Shown: in pieces, positions 35,528 through 44,062 of the stretch
Layout: each line of letters starts with the position of its first letter
Position numbering within the stretch: the first letter of the stretch is position 1
Source: Candidatus Solibacter sp.
GTDB lineage: Bacteria > Acidobacteriota > Terriglobia > Bryobacterales > Bryobacteraceae
DNA length: 64,000 nt
Assembly: GCA_013822245.1 (NCBI GenBank)
Contig: PNKE01000030.1
Coordinates: 1-64,000, forward strand
Reading direction: 5' to 3'
Notes under the pieces: generated by a model
Database searches by the model: none
What the model was told of the DNA's origin: nothing
The model's input: only the letters and a program-made list of their open reading frames with translations
Program-made: the position numbers and the translations under genes

Positions 35528-35658
35528 AGGTCCATTTCACCATGGACCCGGTCTGGCTGATGCTTCAATCTTGGCCAGATTTCCAATCCTTGATTGCAGT
35601 TCCGTCTTAACACATCGTCCGCCGCCGGCGCCCGGATCTTCATGACTGCCGTATTACC

Positions 35659-36807
35659 ATGGGCAATGTGACAAAACGGGCCAGCCCCACCATCCAGACT
35701 GCCGCCGCCGCGCCGGCCGCCGTGCCCTATGTCCGCATCCTCGTCTGGCTGCTGGCCACGAGAGTCATCGTCGCCATGATGGCCGGCTTCTCCTCGATGG
35801 TCCTCGAACCCGGCTATCACATGGGCAACGCGTCCAACCTTTGGCAAGCGTTCATGCGCTGGGATACGGGCTGGTTCATGAGCGTCGTCCAGCAAGGCTA
35901 TTTCTTCGATCCTGGACGGGCCTCCAACATCCCGTTCATGCCGCTTTTCCCGGGCCTGGTCTGGATCTTCTCGCTCGGCCGCATCATCGACCCTCACGTC
36001 GCCGGTGTCCTCATCAGCAACGCAGCACTGTTCTACGGCTGCGTCTCCATCTGGCGCATCACCCATCGCCGCTGGAAATCAGTGGACACCGCCGATCTCT
36101 CCGTCATCCTGGTCCTGGTCTCGCCGGTCAGTTTCTTCCTCTCCATCTTCTATTCCGAGGGCCTGTTCCTTTGCGCCGTCGCCGCCTGCCTTGACGAGGC
36201 CGAACGCGAGCGCTGGGCCTACGCGGGCCTGTGGGGCATGGCCGCCGCGCTCACGCGCAACGCCGGCTTCCTTCTCGTCCTGCCGCTGCTCGTCTATTTT
36301 CTGGCGCCCTGGTCGAAGCCTCGCCAGTGGCGCAACCTCGCGTGGCTCTTCCTGCCAGTGCTCGGCAGCGCGCTGTTCACGCTCTATCTGTGGGCGAAGT
36401 TCGGCGACCCGCAGATCTACACCAAGGCCCAGTTGTTCTGGAGCCGCCAGCTCGCCTGGCCCTGGTTCGCCTTCCAAGACGGCTATCACAACAACTTCAT
36501 CTCGCTGTTCTACCGCGTCTACTTCCGCGGCGCCGCGCTGCTGGCGCTCGGCATGCTCGCTCTCGCCGCCGCCCTCCGTGTCCGCCTCGCCTGGGTCCCT
36601 CTCATGATCGTCTGGCCGCTGCTCTACACAAGCACCACGCTGCTTGACTCGCTGCCGCGTTACCTCGCCACAGTGGTTCCCTATTATCCGATCGCCGCCG
36701 CCGCCCTCACGCGCTGGCCCGTCTTCCGCTACCCGCTGCTGTTGTGGTCGGCCATGATGCTGATGCTGAGCGTTGCCCTGTTCGTAAACGGCTACTGGTT
36801 CGTCTAG
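35659..36807 (+). CDS. PIG-V-like / GT-C mannosyltransferase family membrane protein
   Basis: The 382-residue polytopic protein has about nine hydrophobic segments. The segment [19 protein letters not shown] (about residues 65-84) is the hallmark of the GPI-mannosyltransferase 2 (PIG-V) family, where the RWD motif lies in the first extracytoplasmic loop and binds the lipid-linked sugar donor. [12 protein letters not shown] follows, again as in that family. In bacteria such proteins add sugars to lipids or proteins on the outer face of the inner membrane. The ATG at 35659 has no clear ribosome site. It is followed by a hairpin and then an SMR transporter gene. Confidence 0.8.
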   Translation: MGNVTKRASPTIQTAAAAPAAVPYVRILVWLLATRVIVAMMAGFSSMVLEPGYHMGNASNLWQAFMRWDTGWFMSVVQQGYFFDPGRASNIPFMPLFPGLVWIFSLGRIIDPHVAGVLISNAALFYGCVSIWRITHRRWKSVDTADLSVILVLVSPVSFFLSIFYSEGLFLCAVAACLDEAERERWAYAGLWGMAAALTRNAGFLLVLPLLVYFLAPWSKPRQWRNLAWLFLPVLGSALFTLYLWAKFGDPQIYTKAQLFWSRQLAWPWFAFQDGYHNNFISLFYRVYFRGAALLALGMLALAAALRVRLAWVPLMIVWPLLYTSTTLLDSLPRYLATVVPYYPIAAAALTRWPVFRYPLLLWSAMMLMLSVALFVNGYWFV

Positions 36808-36820
36808 CAGGCTGCTAGAC
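36802..36820. other. perfect 8-bp stem-loop overlapping a stop codon
   Basis: GTCTAGCA and TGCTAGAC pair perfectly across a GGC loop. The TAG stop codon of the mannosyltransferase-like gene lies inside the left arm. No T-run follows, so it is not a standard terminator; it may protect the transcript end or affect expression of the downstream gene 24 bases further on. Confidence 0.5.
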
Positions 36821-36844
36821 TGGCCTGCGGAGGGTCTCACCGGC

Positions 36845-37165
36845 ATGGCTTGGGTCTATCTTTTCACCGCGGGTCTGCTCGAATGCGCATGGGCCATCGG
36901 GCTGAAATACACCGGCGGCTTCACCCGCCTCTGGCCCTCAGTGTTCACCCTCGCCGCCATGGCCGCCAGTTTCGTCCTGCTTGCCCAGGCGATGAAAACC
37001 ATTCCCGCCGGCGCCGCCTATGCCGTCTGGACCGGCATCGGCGCCGTCGGCGTCGCACTGCTTGGCATGGTCCTGTTCGACGAACCGCGCCACCTGGCCC
37101 GTCTGGTCTGCCTGTTGCTGATCGTCTGTGGCATCGGCGGACTTCGCCTGATCAGCGGACACTAA
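36845..37165 (+). CDS. SMR family efflux protein, Gdx/SugE-like
   Basis: A four-helix small multidrug resistance protein of 106 residues. The motif [23 protein letters not shown] contains the membrane Glu (E13) that binds cation and proton; a Lys at position 21 and the segment [16 protein letters not shown] are characteristic of the Gdx (SugE) guanidinium-exporter branch rather than of EmrE. It probably expels guanidinium. GGAGGG lies ten bases before the ATG. I looked for a guanidine riboswitch in the 37 bases before the gene and see none. It is encoded as a single gene, as homodimeric dual-topology members are. Confidence 0.88.
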   Translation: MAWVYLFTAGLLECAWAIGLKYTGGFTRLWPSVFTLAAMAASFVLLAQAMKTIPAGAAYAVWTGIGAVGVALLGMVLFDEPRHLARLVCLLLIVCGIGGLRLISGH

Positions 37166-37183
37166 ACCCCGCCCGCGAGCCGA

Positions 37184-37189
37184 TATAGT
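37184..37189 (+). promoter_or_regulatory. candidate -10 element of the sulfatase gene (near-leaderless)
   Basis: TATAGT ends seven bases before the sulfatase ATG (37197), and no ribosome-binding sequence is present. Transcription would start at or next to the start codon. No convincing -35 box accompanies it. Confidence 0.4.
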
Positions 37190-37196
37190 AAGCGGT

Positions 37197-38681
37197 ATGA
37201 ATCGCCGCCAAATGCTCGCCGGCCTCGGCGCCGCTCCCCTCGTGAGCGCCGCCCCGTCAAAGCCCCGCAACGTCATCTTCATCCTCACCGACGACCATCG
37301 CTACGATGCCATGGGCTTCCTTAAAGCCCAGCCCTGGCTCCGCACCCCGGTGATGGACCGCATGGCCGCCGAAGGCGCCCACTTCAAGAACGCTTTCGTC
37401 ACCACCGCCCTTTGCAGCCCTTCGCGCGCGTCGATCCTTACCGGCGTATACGCCCACCGCCACCGCGTTGTAGACAACAACACCGCCATCCCCAAGGGCA
37501 CCACGTTCTTCCCGTCCCACCTCCAGAAGGCCGGCTACAGGACTGCATTCTTCGGCAAGTGGCACATGGGCGGAGAGTCGGACGATCCGCAGCCCGGCTT
37601 CGACGATTGGGTCAGTTTCCGAGGCCAGGGGACCTACCTCCCCAGCAAGAACGGCCTGAACGTCAACGGCAAACGCGTCCCGCAGAAGGGCTACATCACC
37701 GACGAGATGACCGATTACGCGCTCGACTGGCTCGGCCGCCAGTCCAGGGACCAGCCCTACTTCATGTACCTCTCGCACAAAGCCGTCCACGCCGAGTTCG
37801 AGCCTGCCCCGCGCCACAAAGGCATGTACAAGGACGCCAGATTCGTCTATCCGCCCACCATGGCCGCCACCGGCCCCATGGCCCAGCACCGCCCCAAATG
37901 GGTCCAGGACCAGCGCAACTCCTGGCACGGCGTCGAATACCCGTACCACTCCTCGCTCGACGTCGGCGAATATTACAAACGCTACGCCGAAACGCTCATG
38001 GGCGTCGACGAATCCATCGGCCGCGTCCTTGCCGCCCTCGACCAGCGCGGCCAGCTCGATTCAACGCTCGTCATCTACATGGGCGACAACGGCTTTGCCT
38101 TCGGCGAACACGGACTGATCGACAAGCGCACCGCATACGAAGAGTCCATGCGCGTCCCCATGCTCGCCCGCTGCCCCGAACTGTTCAAGGGCGGCCAGAC
38201 GGTCAACGGCGTCGTGGCCGGTCTTGACATCATGCCCACGGTGCTCGCCGCCAGCGGCGTCCAGGCGCCGCAGGGCCTCGACGGCATGAACTTCCTCCCC
38301 CTCACCCAGGGCCAGACCGCCGGCTGGCGCAAGGAACTTCTCTACGAATACTATTGGGAACGCAACTTCCCCCAGACGCCGACTATCCACGCCCTTCGCG
38401 GCGATCGCTACAAATTCATCCGCTACCACGGCATCTGGGACATCGATGAACTCTACGACCTCCAGCAAGACCCTCTCGAATCGCGCAACCTGATCTTCTC
38501 GGAAAAGCACCAGCCCGTCATCCGCGACATGCGCGCACGGCTGTTCAAGGTGCTCGAGGAAACGGGCGGGATGTCGATGCCCCTGTGGCCCGACCGCGGC
38601 GGCCAGAACGGCCTCCGCAATCCCGATGCCTCCAAGGGCGCCGACTTCCCGCCCGAACTCGTCCGCCGTCCGAAGCCGTAG
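37197..38681 (+). CDS. exported arylsulfatase-type sulfatase
   Basis: The 494-residue type I sulfatase hydrolyses sulfate esters, likely of glycans. After an N-terminal export signal (MNRRQMLAGLGAAPLVSAAP), metal ligands D32-D33 appear in FILTDDHR. The maturation motif C73-S-P-S-R77 is intact, so the active-site cysteine can be converted to formylglycine. GKWHMGGESDD, SHKAVHAEF and YMGDNGFAFGEHG complete the active site. An intact formylglycine-generating enzyme is not present in this window; a truncated candidate lies at 30158. A TATAGT hexamer seven bases before the ATG and the absence of a ribosome site suggest a leaderless mRNA. Confidence 0.93.
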   Translation: MNRRQMLAGLGAAPLVSAAPSKPRNVIFILTDDHRYDAMGFLKAQPWLRTPVMDRMAAEGAHFKNAFVTTALCSPSRASILTGVYAHRHRVVDNNTAIPKGTTFFPSHLQKAGYRTAFFGKWHMGGESDDPQPGFDDWVSFRGQGTYLPSKNGLNVNGKRVPQKGYITDEMTDYALDWLGRQSRDQPYFMYLSHKAVHAEFEPAPRHKGMYKDARFVYPPTMAATGPMAQHRPKWVQDQRNSWHGVEYPYHSSLDVGEYYKRYAETLMGVDESIGRVLAALDQRGQLDSTLVIYMGDNGFAFGEHGLIDKRTAYEESMRVPMLARCPELFKGGQTVNGVVAGLDIMPTVLAASGVQAPQGLDGMNFLPLTQGQTAGWRKELLYEYYWERNFPQTPTIHALRGDRYKFIRYHGIWDIDELYDLQQDPLESRNLIFSEKHQPVIRDMRARLFKVLEETGGMSMPLWPDRGGQNGLRNPDASKGADFPPELVRRPKP

Positions 38682-38857
38682 CTGCGCGGCCGGACCAGCT
38701 TTCCATCCGCGACCTTGTACCGTGCCATCGCCGCGAACGAGCGCCGCGAAGGCCCCGCCTTGATCCAGGCCTCCATCAATCACCGGAGCGCTTCGATCTC
38801 GCGTTCTATACGGACTTGTAAACCTACCGCCTCGCCGGCCCCCGCCGGGTCTCCCGC

Positions 38858-39097
38858 TCAGCCGCGCGGCGCCGCTTCGGCCTGCTTCCTCGCCAGCATG
38901 CTGACCACCGCCAGCGCCGCCACAATCAGGTTCGACGCCACCACCGGCATCGATTGGATGGCCAACCCATACCCGATCCACAGCATCGCCGCCAGCGCCT
39001 GCACTTTCCTCAGCGACGCCGGGTCGCGAAACGCATACGACAGCGCGAACGCAGCCGTCGCCGTCCAGCCCAGAGCATCAAGCCATGTGAAATTCAT
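38858..39097 (-). CDS. small inner-membrane protein, YgjV-like
   Basis: This 79-residue protein has three predicted membrane helices: LDALGWTATAAFALSYAF, VQALAAMLWIGYGLAI and VVASNLIVAALAVVSML. The order of a short cytosolic loop with DPASLRKVQ between the first and second helices resembles the YgjV/Imp small membrane family, and less closely the half-size SemiSWEET transporters. Function unknown. It lies 15 bases downstream of the HAD phosphatase gene's... opposite end, that is, after it on the same strand, so the two may be co-transcribed. GAGG lies 12 bases before the ATG. Confidence 0.6.
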   Translation of the reverse strand: MNFTWLDALGWTATAAFALSYAFRDPASLRKVQALAAMLWIGYGLAIQSMPVVASNLIVAALAVVSMLARKQAEAAPRG

Positions 39098-39112
39098 CGC
39101 GTCGCCTCAACT

Positions 39113-39925
39113 CTAAACCGCCGCCTGCTGCGACGCCCGCACTGGCGTGAACGTCAACGAATCGGTCCTCACCTTGTGCCAGTCCTGCAAGTCCAGTCCG
39201 TGCGATTCAAACAGCCCCCGGATCCGCCCTGCGTCCCATCCATGGATCTCTTCCAGCACCGGGATCAACACGCTCAGCGCGTTGTCGCTCAACACCGTCC
39301 TGCGCGCGATCTGCGTGATGAAACTGTTCTCCGAAACCGCGATCGTCAGTCCGTCGCGCCGGTTGATATGCAGCATCACGTGCACATCCGACGACCCGTC
39401 GCCGACATACACGATCCGGTCGTGCCGCACCTGCAAACGCTCCCTGATCTCCTCCAGCACCGCCACCTTGCCGTAGCCCGCCGAGACGCGCCTGATCGAC
39501 TCGATCTCGCCCGTCACGGCATGGTAGTTGAAGCGCGTTCCGATGATGTGGTCCGGCTCAACGATGCCTTCCAGCGCCGACTGGATCACCTCTTCCGGCG
39601 CCGCCGAAATCACATAGAAGTCATACCGCGCGCCGTCCAGTCGCTCGATCATTTTCATCATCAGCGGGATGTTCCGCTTCAGCCGGATCCGCTTGCCAAC
39701 CTCATGCAGATGGCCGCGCCTCACCCGCCTGTACTCAGGGTCATGCAGCAGTAGATACGCCAGTTCGCCGCCCTGCTGCACCAGGTGGATCTTTGCCAGG
39801 CCGGCCACTTTCTCCTCAAATCCCGACGTGCCCAGCAGCTCGCTCAGCACTATGCCCGAATCGTTGAAACTCAGCGTCTGGTCAAAATCACTTGCCAGAA
39901 TAAATGTTTTATTGGGACCGCTCAT
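39113..39925 (-). CDS. HAD superfamily phosphatase (phosphoserine phosphatase-like)
   Basis: The 270-residue soluble enzyme has all four HAD motifs: motif I DFDQTLSF (nucleophile D13, acid D15), motif [13 protein letters not shown], a Lys in [10 protein letters not shown], and motif [17 protein letters not shown] helical cap occupies about residues 25-100. The arrangement fits the phosphoserine-phosphatase-like (HAD-IB) group; substrate is not evident. GAGGAGG precedes the ATG, one of the clearer ribosome sites in the window. A small membrane protein gene follows 15 bases downstream. Confidence 0.85.
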   Translation of the reverse strand: MSGPNKTFILASDFDQTLSFNDSGIVLSELLGTSGFEEKVAGLAKIHLVQQGGELAYLLLHDPEYRRVRRGHLHEVGKRIRLKRNIPLMMKMIERLDGARYDFYVISAAPEEVIQSALEGIVEPDHIIGTRFNYHAVTGEIESIRRVSAGYGKVAVLEEIRERLQVRHDRIVYVGDGSSDVHVMLHINRRDGLTIAVSENSFITQIARRTVLSDNALSVLIPVLEEIHGWDAGRIRGLFESHGLDLQDWHKVRTDSLTFTPVRASQQAAV

Positions 39926-40024
39926 GCCGATCGTGCCTCCTCTGTGAATTCAAAATCGATTGTCCTCTTCAGCCGTTTAGATCCGATGTCGGACGGGTGA
40001 CGATTGCCTGCGGGACGGGGAAGG

Positions 40025-40070
40025 CTCGTTGCGTTGGATGCCGGCTTGGGCGGCGATGACGGGGAGAGGC
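40025..40070 (+). repeat. possible relic of a dispersed palindromic repeat
   Basis: The stretch around TGGATGCCGGC and GGCGGCGATGACGGG reads in one frame as RWMPAWAAMTG, which closely resembles the WIPAFAGMT peptide encoded by a dispersed intergenic repeat found in many bacteria. It lies between cysA and the HAD gene, in non-coding DNA. A single imperfect copy is seen here. Confidence 0.35.
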
Positions 40071-40112
40071 GGCGGGGCCTGGAACCAAATGACGCTTCTA
40101 TTCTACCAGTTC

Positions 40113-41141
40113 CTAAATCGTATAGTCCTCGACGAACACCCGCGCGTCCTTCACGCGTACAAACACCGCCTCGCCCGCCGCAATCCCGATCGCCTTGAAC
40201 CGGTCATGCGCCATCTCCACCATGATCGCCTCGCCGCCTTCGGTGGCCACTTCAATCTTCGCCGCCGCCCCGGCCGTCTGCACGCGCGTCACCCGGCCCC
40301 GCACCGCCGGGCCGCTGCCCTCTTCGCGGCTCACTTCCAGGTCATGCGGACGCGCCCTCACCTGCGTCATCGCGCCGGTGTGCCCGCCCTCCATGCGCGC
40401 GTGGAACAGGTTCACGTTGCCCAGGAAGTCCATCACAAACGCCGTCTTCGGGTGGTGGAACACCTCTTCCGGCGTCCCCTCCTGCTCTACTTTTCCAGCC
40501 CGCATGACGACAATCCTGTCGGCCACTTCCAGCGCCTCTTCCTGGTCGTGCGTCACCAGCACGCTGGTCACCGGCATCTTGTCGTGCAGCCGCCTCAGCC
40601 ACCGCCGCAGGTCCTGCCTCACCTTCGCATCCAGCGCTCCGAACGGTTCGTCCAACAGCAGGATGCGCGGCTCAATGGCCAGCGCCCGCGCCAGCGCCAC
40701 TCTCTGCCTCTGCCCTCCCGAAAGCTGTGACGGATACCGCCCGGCGATGCTGTCGAGTTGAATCAGCGAAAGCAGTTCGGCCACCCGCGTCCGGATCCCG
40801 GCCTCGCCTGGCCGCTCCCGTTTCGGCTTCACCCGCAACCCGAAGGCGATGTTCTCAAACACCGTCATCGTCCGGAACAGCGCGTAATGCTGGAACACAA
40901 ACCCGACATGGCGCGGCCCCGGCACGCTCAGATCCGCCTCCGCCCCATCGAAGCGGATCCGCGCCCCCGCGCGCGCATCCGGCGCATCAAGCCCGGCAAT
41001 GATCCGCAGCAGCGTCGTCTTGCCCGACCCCGACGGCCCCAGCAGCGCCACCAGTTCGCCTTCCCGGATCTCCAGGCTCACATCGTCCAGCGCCGTGAAG
41101 CCGCCAAAGCTGCGGCTGATCCGTTCGAGTGAAATGTTCAT
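40113..41141 (-). CDS. cysA: sulfate/thiosulfate ABC transporter ATPase
   Basis: The 342-residue ATPase energises sulfate import at the inner membrane. Walker A GPSGSGKT (35-42), signature [15 protein letters not shown] and Walker [13 protein letters not shown] are intact, and a C-terminal TOBE-like regulatory part (about 235-342) with [11 protein letters not shown] follows. The start overlaps the cysW stop as ATGA; the longer upstream frame lies inside cysW. It is the last gene of sbp-cysT-cysW-cysA. Confidence 0.93.
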   Translation of the reverse strand: MNISLERISRSFGGFTALDDVSLEIREGELVALLGPSGSGKTTLLRIIAGLDAPDARAGARIRFDGAEADLSVPGPRHVGFVFQHYALFRTMTVFENIAFGLRVKPKRERPGEAGIRTRVAELLSLIQLDSIAGRYPSQLSGGQRQRVALARALAIEPRILLLDEPFGALDAKVRQDLRRWLRRLHDKMPVTSVLVTHDQEEALEVADRIVVMRAGKVEQEGTPEEVFHHPKTAFVMDFLGNVNLFHARMEGGHTGAMTQVRARPHDLEVSREEGSGPAVRGRVTRVQTAGAAAKIEVATEGGEAIMVEMAHDRFKAIGIAAGEAVFVRVKDARVFVEDYTI

Positions 41142-41971
41142 TGCCCGTTGCCCCCTTCGCGCGCCCGCCGCAGCCGCCACTCCAGCGCGTTTTTCGCCCC
41201 GATCGTCGCCAGCGCGAACAGCGCCAGCAACGATGCCACGGCGAACGCGCCCACCGAGTTGTACTCGTTGTAAAGGATCTCCACATGCAGCGGCAGCGTG
41301 TTCGTCAGCCCGCGGATGTGGCCCGACACCACCGATACCGCGCCAAACTCTCCAATCGCCCGCGCGTTGGCCAGAATCAGCCCATAGACCAGCGCCAGCC
41401 GGATCCTCGGCAGCGTCACCAGCCGGAACGTCTGCCAGCCGTCCGCGCCCAGCACCACCGCGGCCTGTTCGTCGTCGCTGCCCTGTTCCTGCATCAGCGG
41501 GATCAACTCCCGCGCCACGAACGGGAAGGTGACGAAAAGAGTCGCCAGCACGATGCCCGGCGTGGCGAAGATCACCTCAATGCCCATCCCGCCCAACCAT
41601 CCGCCCAGAGGCGTCCGTGAGCCGAGCAGGGCGACATAAATCAATCCCGCGATCACCGGGGAAACGGCGAACGGCAGGTCGATCAGGGTGATCAGCAGGC
41701 TCCGGCCCTTGAAGTCGAAGCGCGTCGCCGCCCACGCCGCCGCCAGTCCGAACACCGCGTTCAACGGCGCCGCAATCGCCGCCGCCGTCAATGTCAGCCG
41801 CAGCGCCGAAAGCGTGGCCGGATCGGTCACGTTGCGCCAGTAGGCGCCCGCGCCCTTGGCGAAGGCTTCAATGAAGACCGCCGCCAGCGGCGCCACCAGC
41901 ATCACGCCCAGAAAGCCGAGCGCAATCGTGATCAGCAGATAGCGGACCCACGCCGCGTCCCCGCCCCTCAT
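41138..41971 (-). CDS. cysW: sulfate ABC transporter permease CysW
   Basis: The 277-residue inner-membrane permease has six hydrophobic segments and the binding-protein-dependent transport EAA loop ([21 protein letters not shown]). [27 protein letters not shown] is the first helix region and [29 protein letters not shown] is the CysW-specific segment. The ATG at 41971 overlaps the cysT stop as ATGA. It forms the membrane pore with CysT. Confidence 0.92.
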   Translation of the reverse strand: MRGGDAAWVRYLLITIALGFLGVMLVAPLAAVFIEAFAKGAGAYWRNVTDPATLSALRLTLTAAAIAAPLNAVFGLAAAWAATRFDFKGRSLLITLIDLPFAVSPVIAGLIYVALLGSRTPLGGWLGGMGIEVIFATPGIVLATLFVTFPFVARELIPLMQEQGSDDEQAAVVLGADGWQTFRLVTLPRIRLALVYGLILANARAIGEFGAVSVVSGHIRGLTNTLPLHVEILYNEYNSVGAFAVASLLALFALATIGAKNALEWRLRRAREGGNGQ

Positions 41972-42810
41972 GCCGTGCTCCCGTGCCGCGACCCGCGCCG
42001 CCATTCAAAGTAGTTGATCGCCAGCAGCAGCGCGAACGATCCGGCCAGCATCACCGCCGCGATCGCCGACGCCGCCTTGTAGTCGAACTGTTCGAGCTTC
42101 GTCACAATCAGCAGCGCCGTGATCTCGGTCTTCATCGGACGGTTGCCGGCGATGAAAATGACTGACCCGTATTCGCCCAGCGCCCGCGCGAATGCCATCG
42201 TGAAGCCCGACGTCAGCGCCGGCATCAGCGCCGGCAGCAGAACCTTCGAGAACGTCTGCCACCGGCTCGCCCCCAGGCACCCGGCCGCCTGTTCAATCTC
42301 CGGATCCAGATCCTCAATCGCCGGCGCAACGGTTCTCACGACAAATGGCAACCCGATGAAGACCAGCGCCACCACGATGCCCAGTTCCGTATACGCCACC
42401 TTGACGCCCAACTTCGCCAGCGGCGCGCCAAACCACCCGCCCGGCGAATAGAGCGCCGTCAGCACGATGCCCGATACGGCTGTCGGCAGCGCGAACGGCA
42501 GATCCACAATCGCGTCCACCACCCGCCAGCCCGGAAACCTGTAACGCACCAGGCACCACGCCACGATGAACCCGAACACGGCGTTGATCAGCGCCGCCGC
42601 CAGCGACGCCAGCACCGTCACCTTGTAACTCGCCATCACCCTGGCGCTGAACGCCGCCCGCGTGAACTCCGCCCACGTCATCGAGAACACCCCCGAGGCC
42701 AGCGCCGCCAGCGGCAGCAGTACGATCAGGCTCAGGTACAGCGACGTATACCCCAGCGTCAGTCCAAACCCAGGCAGGATGCTGTACCGCTTCAACCTGA
42801 TGGGCGCCAT
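41968..42810 (-). CDS. cysT: sulfate ABC transporter permease CysT
   Basis: The 280-residue permease has six hydrophobic segments, the EAA loop (AAGCLGASRWQTFSKVLLPAL) and the CysT-typical FARALGEYGSVIFIAGNRPMKTEI block. It pairs with CysW. The gene starts two bases after the sbp stop and its stop overlaps the cysW start, so translation of the operon is probably coupled. Confidence 0.93.
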   Translation of the reverse strand: MAPIRLKRYSILPGFGLTLGYTSLYLSLIVLLPLAALASGVFSMTWAEFTRAAFSARVMASYKVTVLASLAAALINAVFGFIVAWCLVRYRFPGWRVVDAIVDLPFALPTAVSGIVLTALYSPGGWFGAPLAKLGVKVAYTELGIVVALVFIGLPFVVRTVAPAIEDLDPEIEQAAGCLGASRWQTFSKVLLPALMPALTSGFTMAFARALGEYGSVIFIAGNRPMKTEITALLIVTKLEQFDYKAASAIAAVMLAGSFALLLAINYFEWRRGSRHGSTA

Positions 42811-42812
42811 GG

Positions 42813-43844
42813 TCAGTTCGTTCCGCCGCCCGGCTGGTAGATCCGGTCAAACAGCGCCCCGTCGGCAAAATGCGCTTCATGCGCCCGCTGCCACCCGCCG
42901 GCCGCCTCCTCCACAGTGAACAGGTCCAGGGCAGGGAACCGCACCCCCGGCCCCGTCAGCGCCTCGCCCGACCTCGGCCGGAAGTGATGTTTCGCCGCCA
43001 GCCGCTGGCCCTTTTCCGTATAAAGAAACTTCAGATACGCCTCCGCCAGCGCCCTTGTCCCGCGTTTGTCCACCACCGCATCCACCACCGCCACCGGAGG
43101 TTCGGCCAGAATGCTCTCCTTCGGCGTCACGATCTCGCACATTTGCGGCCCGAAGTGCCCCAGTGCCATCCGCGCTTCGTTTTCCCAGGTCAGCAGCACG
43201 TCGCCGATGCCCCGCTGCACGAAGGTGGTCGTCGCCGCCCGCGCGCCCGAATCGAGCACCGGCACGCTTCCATAGAGTTTTGCCAGATAATCCCGCGCCG
43301 CCGCCTCATCGCCGCCCGCGCGTCTCAACGCCTGCCCCCAGGCCGCCAGGTAGTTCCACCTCGCCCCGCCCGACGTCTTCGGATTCGGCGTCACCACTTC
43401 AATGCCGGGCCTCACCAGGTCCGCCCAGTCCCGCATCCCCTTCGGATTGCCCGGTCTCACCATGAACACGATCGTGGACGTGTACGGCGCACTCCCCTCC
43501 GGAAGCCTCCCGCGCCAATCCGCCGCGATCAGCCCGCCGCGCCGCGCGATCGCGTCAATGTCGAACTCGAGCGCCAGGCTCACCACATCCGCCTGCATCC
43601 CGTCCATCACCGACCGCGCCTGCTTCCCGCTGCCCCCATGCGACTGCTCGATCTCGATCTTCTCACCCGTTTTTGCCTTCCATTCGCTCGCGAAGACCTC
43701 GTTCACCTCCTGGTAGAACTCCCGCGTCGGGTCGTAAGAGACGTTCCTCAACGTCCTCACCGGCTTGCCCCCGCACCCCCCAAGACACAGGGCAACGCCG
43801 CAGGCGATGAGCGTCGCCAGGTTGTCTCTTCGAGTATCTGCCAT
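42813..43844 (-). CDS. sbp: sulfate-binding protein, lipoprotein type
   Basis: The 343-residue solute-binding protein presents sulfate or thiosulfate to CysTW. The N-terminus has a lipobox (LCLGGC, Cys at about 24), so it is probably lipid-anchored rather than free periplasmic. Family motifs are present: [60 protein letters not shown] and [18 protein letters not shown] chose the ATG at 43844 because it starts the lipoprotein signal; a TTG-started longer frame would run through the promoter. A near-consensus promoter ends ten bases before the ATG. Confidence 0.92.
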   Translation of the reverse strand: MADTRRDNLATLIACGVALCLGGCGGKPVRTLRNVSYDPTREFYQEVNEVFASEWKAKTGEKIEIEQSHGGSGKQARSVMDGMQADVVSLALEFDIDAIARRGGLIAADWRGRLPEGSAPYTSTIVFMVRPGNPKGMRDWADLVRPGIEVVTPNPKTSGGARWNYLAAWGQALRRAGGDEAAARDYLAKLYGSVPVLDSGARAATTTFVQRGIGDVLLTWENEARMALGHFGPQMCEIVTPKESILAEPPVAVVDAVVDKRGTRALAEAYLKFLYTEKGQRLAAKHHFRPRSGEALTGPGVRFPALDLFTVEEAAGGWQRAHEAHFADGALFDRIYQPGGGTN

Positions 43845-43854
43845 AACCCTATAT

Positions 43855-43883
43855 AGAATAGGGACATTCAAATTGTTTGTCAA
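43855..43883 (-). promoter_or_regulatory. strong sigma-70-type promoter of the sbp-cysTWA operon
   Basis: On the minus strand a perfect TTGACA (43878-43883) and TATTCT (43855-43860) are separated by exactly 17 bases. The -10 box ends only ten bases before the sbp ATG, so the transcript would carry a leader of a few bases at most. This leaves no room for a sulfur-responsive riboswitch. Confidence 0.75.
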
Positions 43884-43935
43884 CCTGGCACGCGGCCCGC
43901 CCGCCTCCTGGCGCTGGCGCTAGCGAAGAAATGGC

Positions 43936-43964
43936 TTGACTTCCACCCGCGAAGATGAAATATA
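43936..43964 (+). promoter_or_regulatory. candidate promoter of the second TonB receptor gene
   Basis: TTGACT (43936-43941) and AATATA (43959-43964) are spaced by 17 bases; the transcript would have a leader of about 90 bases. It lies back-to-back with the sbp promoter, so one regulator could control both. Confidence 0.55.
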
Positions 43965-44062
43965 TAACCAATGGCCAAAAGGGGGCTTCAGTGAGCTTGG
44001 CTAGTCGTTTGTTCGAGGTTGCGTCCCCCCGCCCATGCGAATCCACGTGGAGTTCATTCAAG

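Noticed and set aside
33953-35560. 535-residue plus-strand frame opposite the unknown exported protein
   Set aside because: His/Arg/Gln/Pro-rich, no start signal, and the minus-strand frame has a signal peptide and a folded-protein pattern.
36808-36844. Guanidine riboswitch before the SMR exporter
   Set aside because: Only 37 bases are available and neither the ACGR loop pair nor the ykkC core is present.
38682-38857. Small genes between the sulfatase and the YgjV-like gene
   Set aside because: Frames on both strands are short or extend antisense into the sulfatase gene, without family motifs or ribosome sites.
43886-43901. Sigma-54 promoter (CTGGCACG-type) upstream of the second TonB receptor
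   Set aside because: The -24 half matches but the -12 half reads CCGC instead of TTGC; a better sigma-70-type promoter lies closer.
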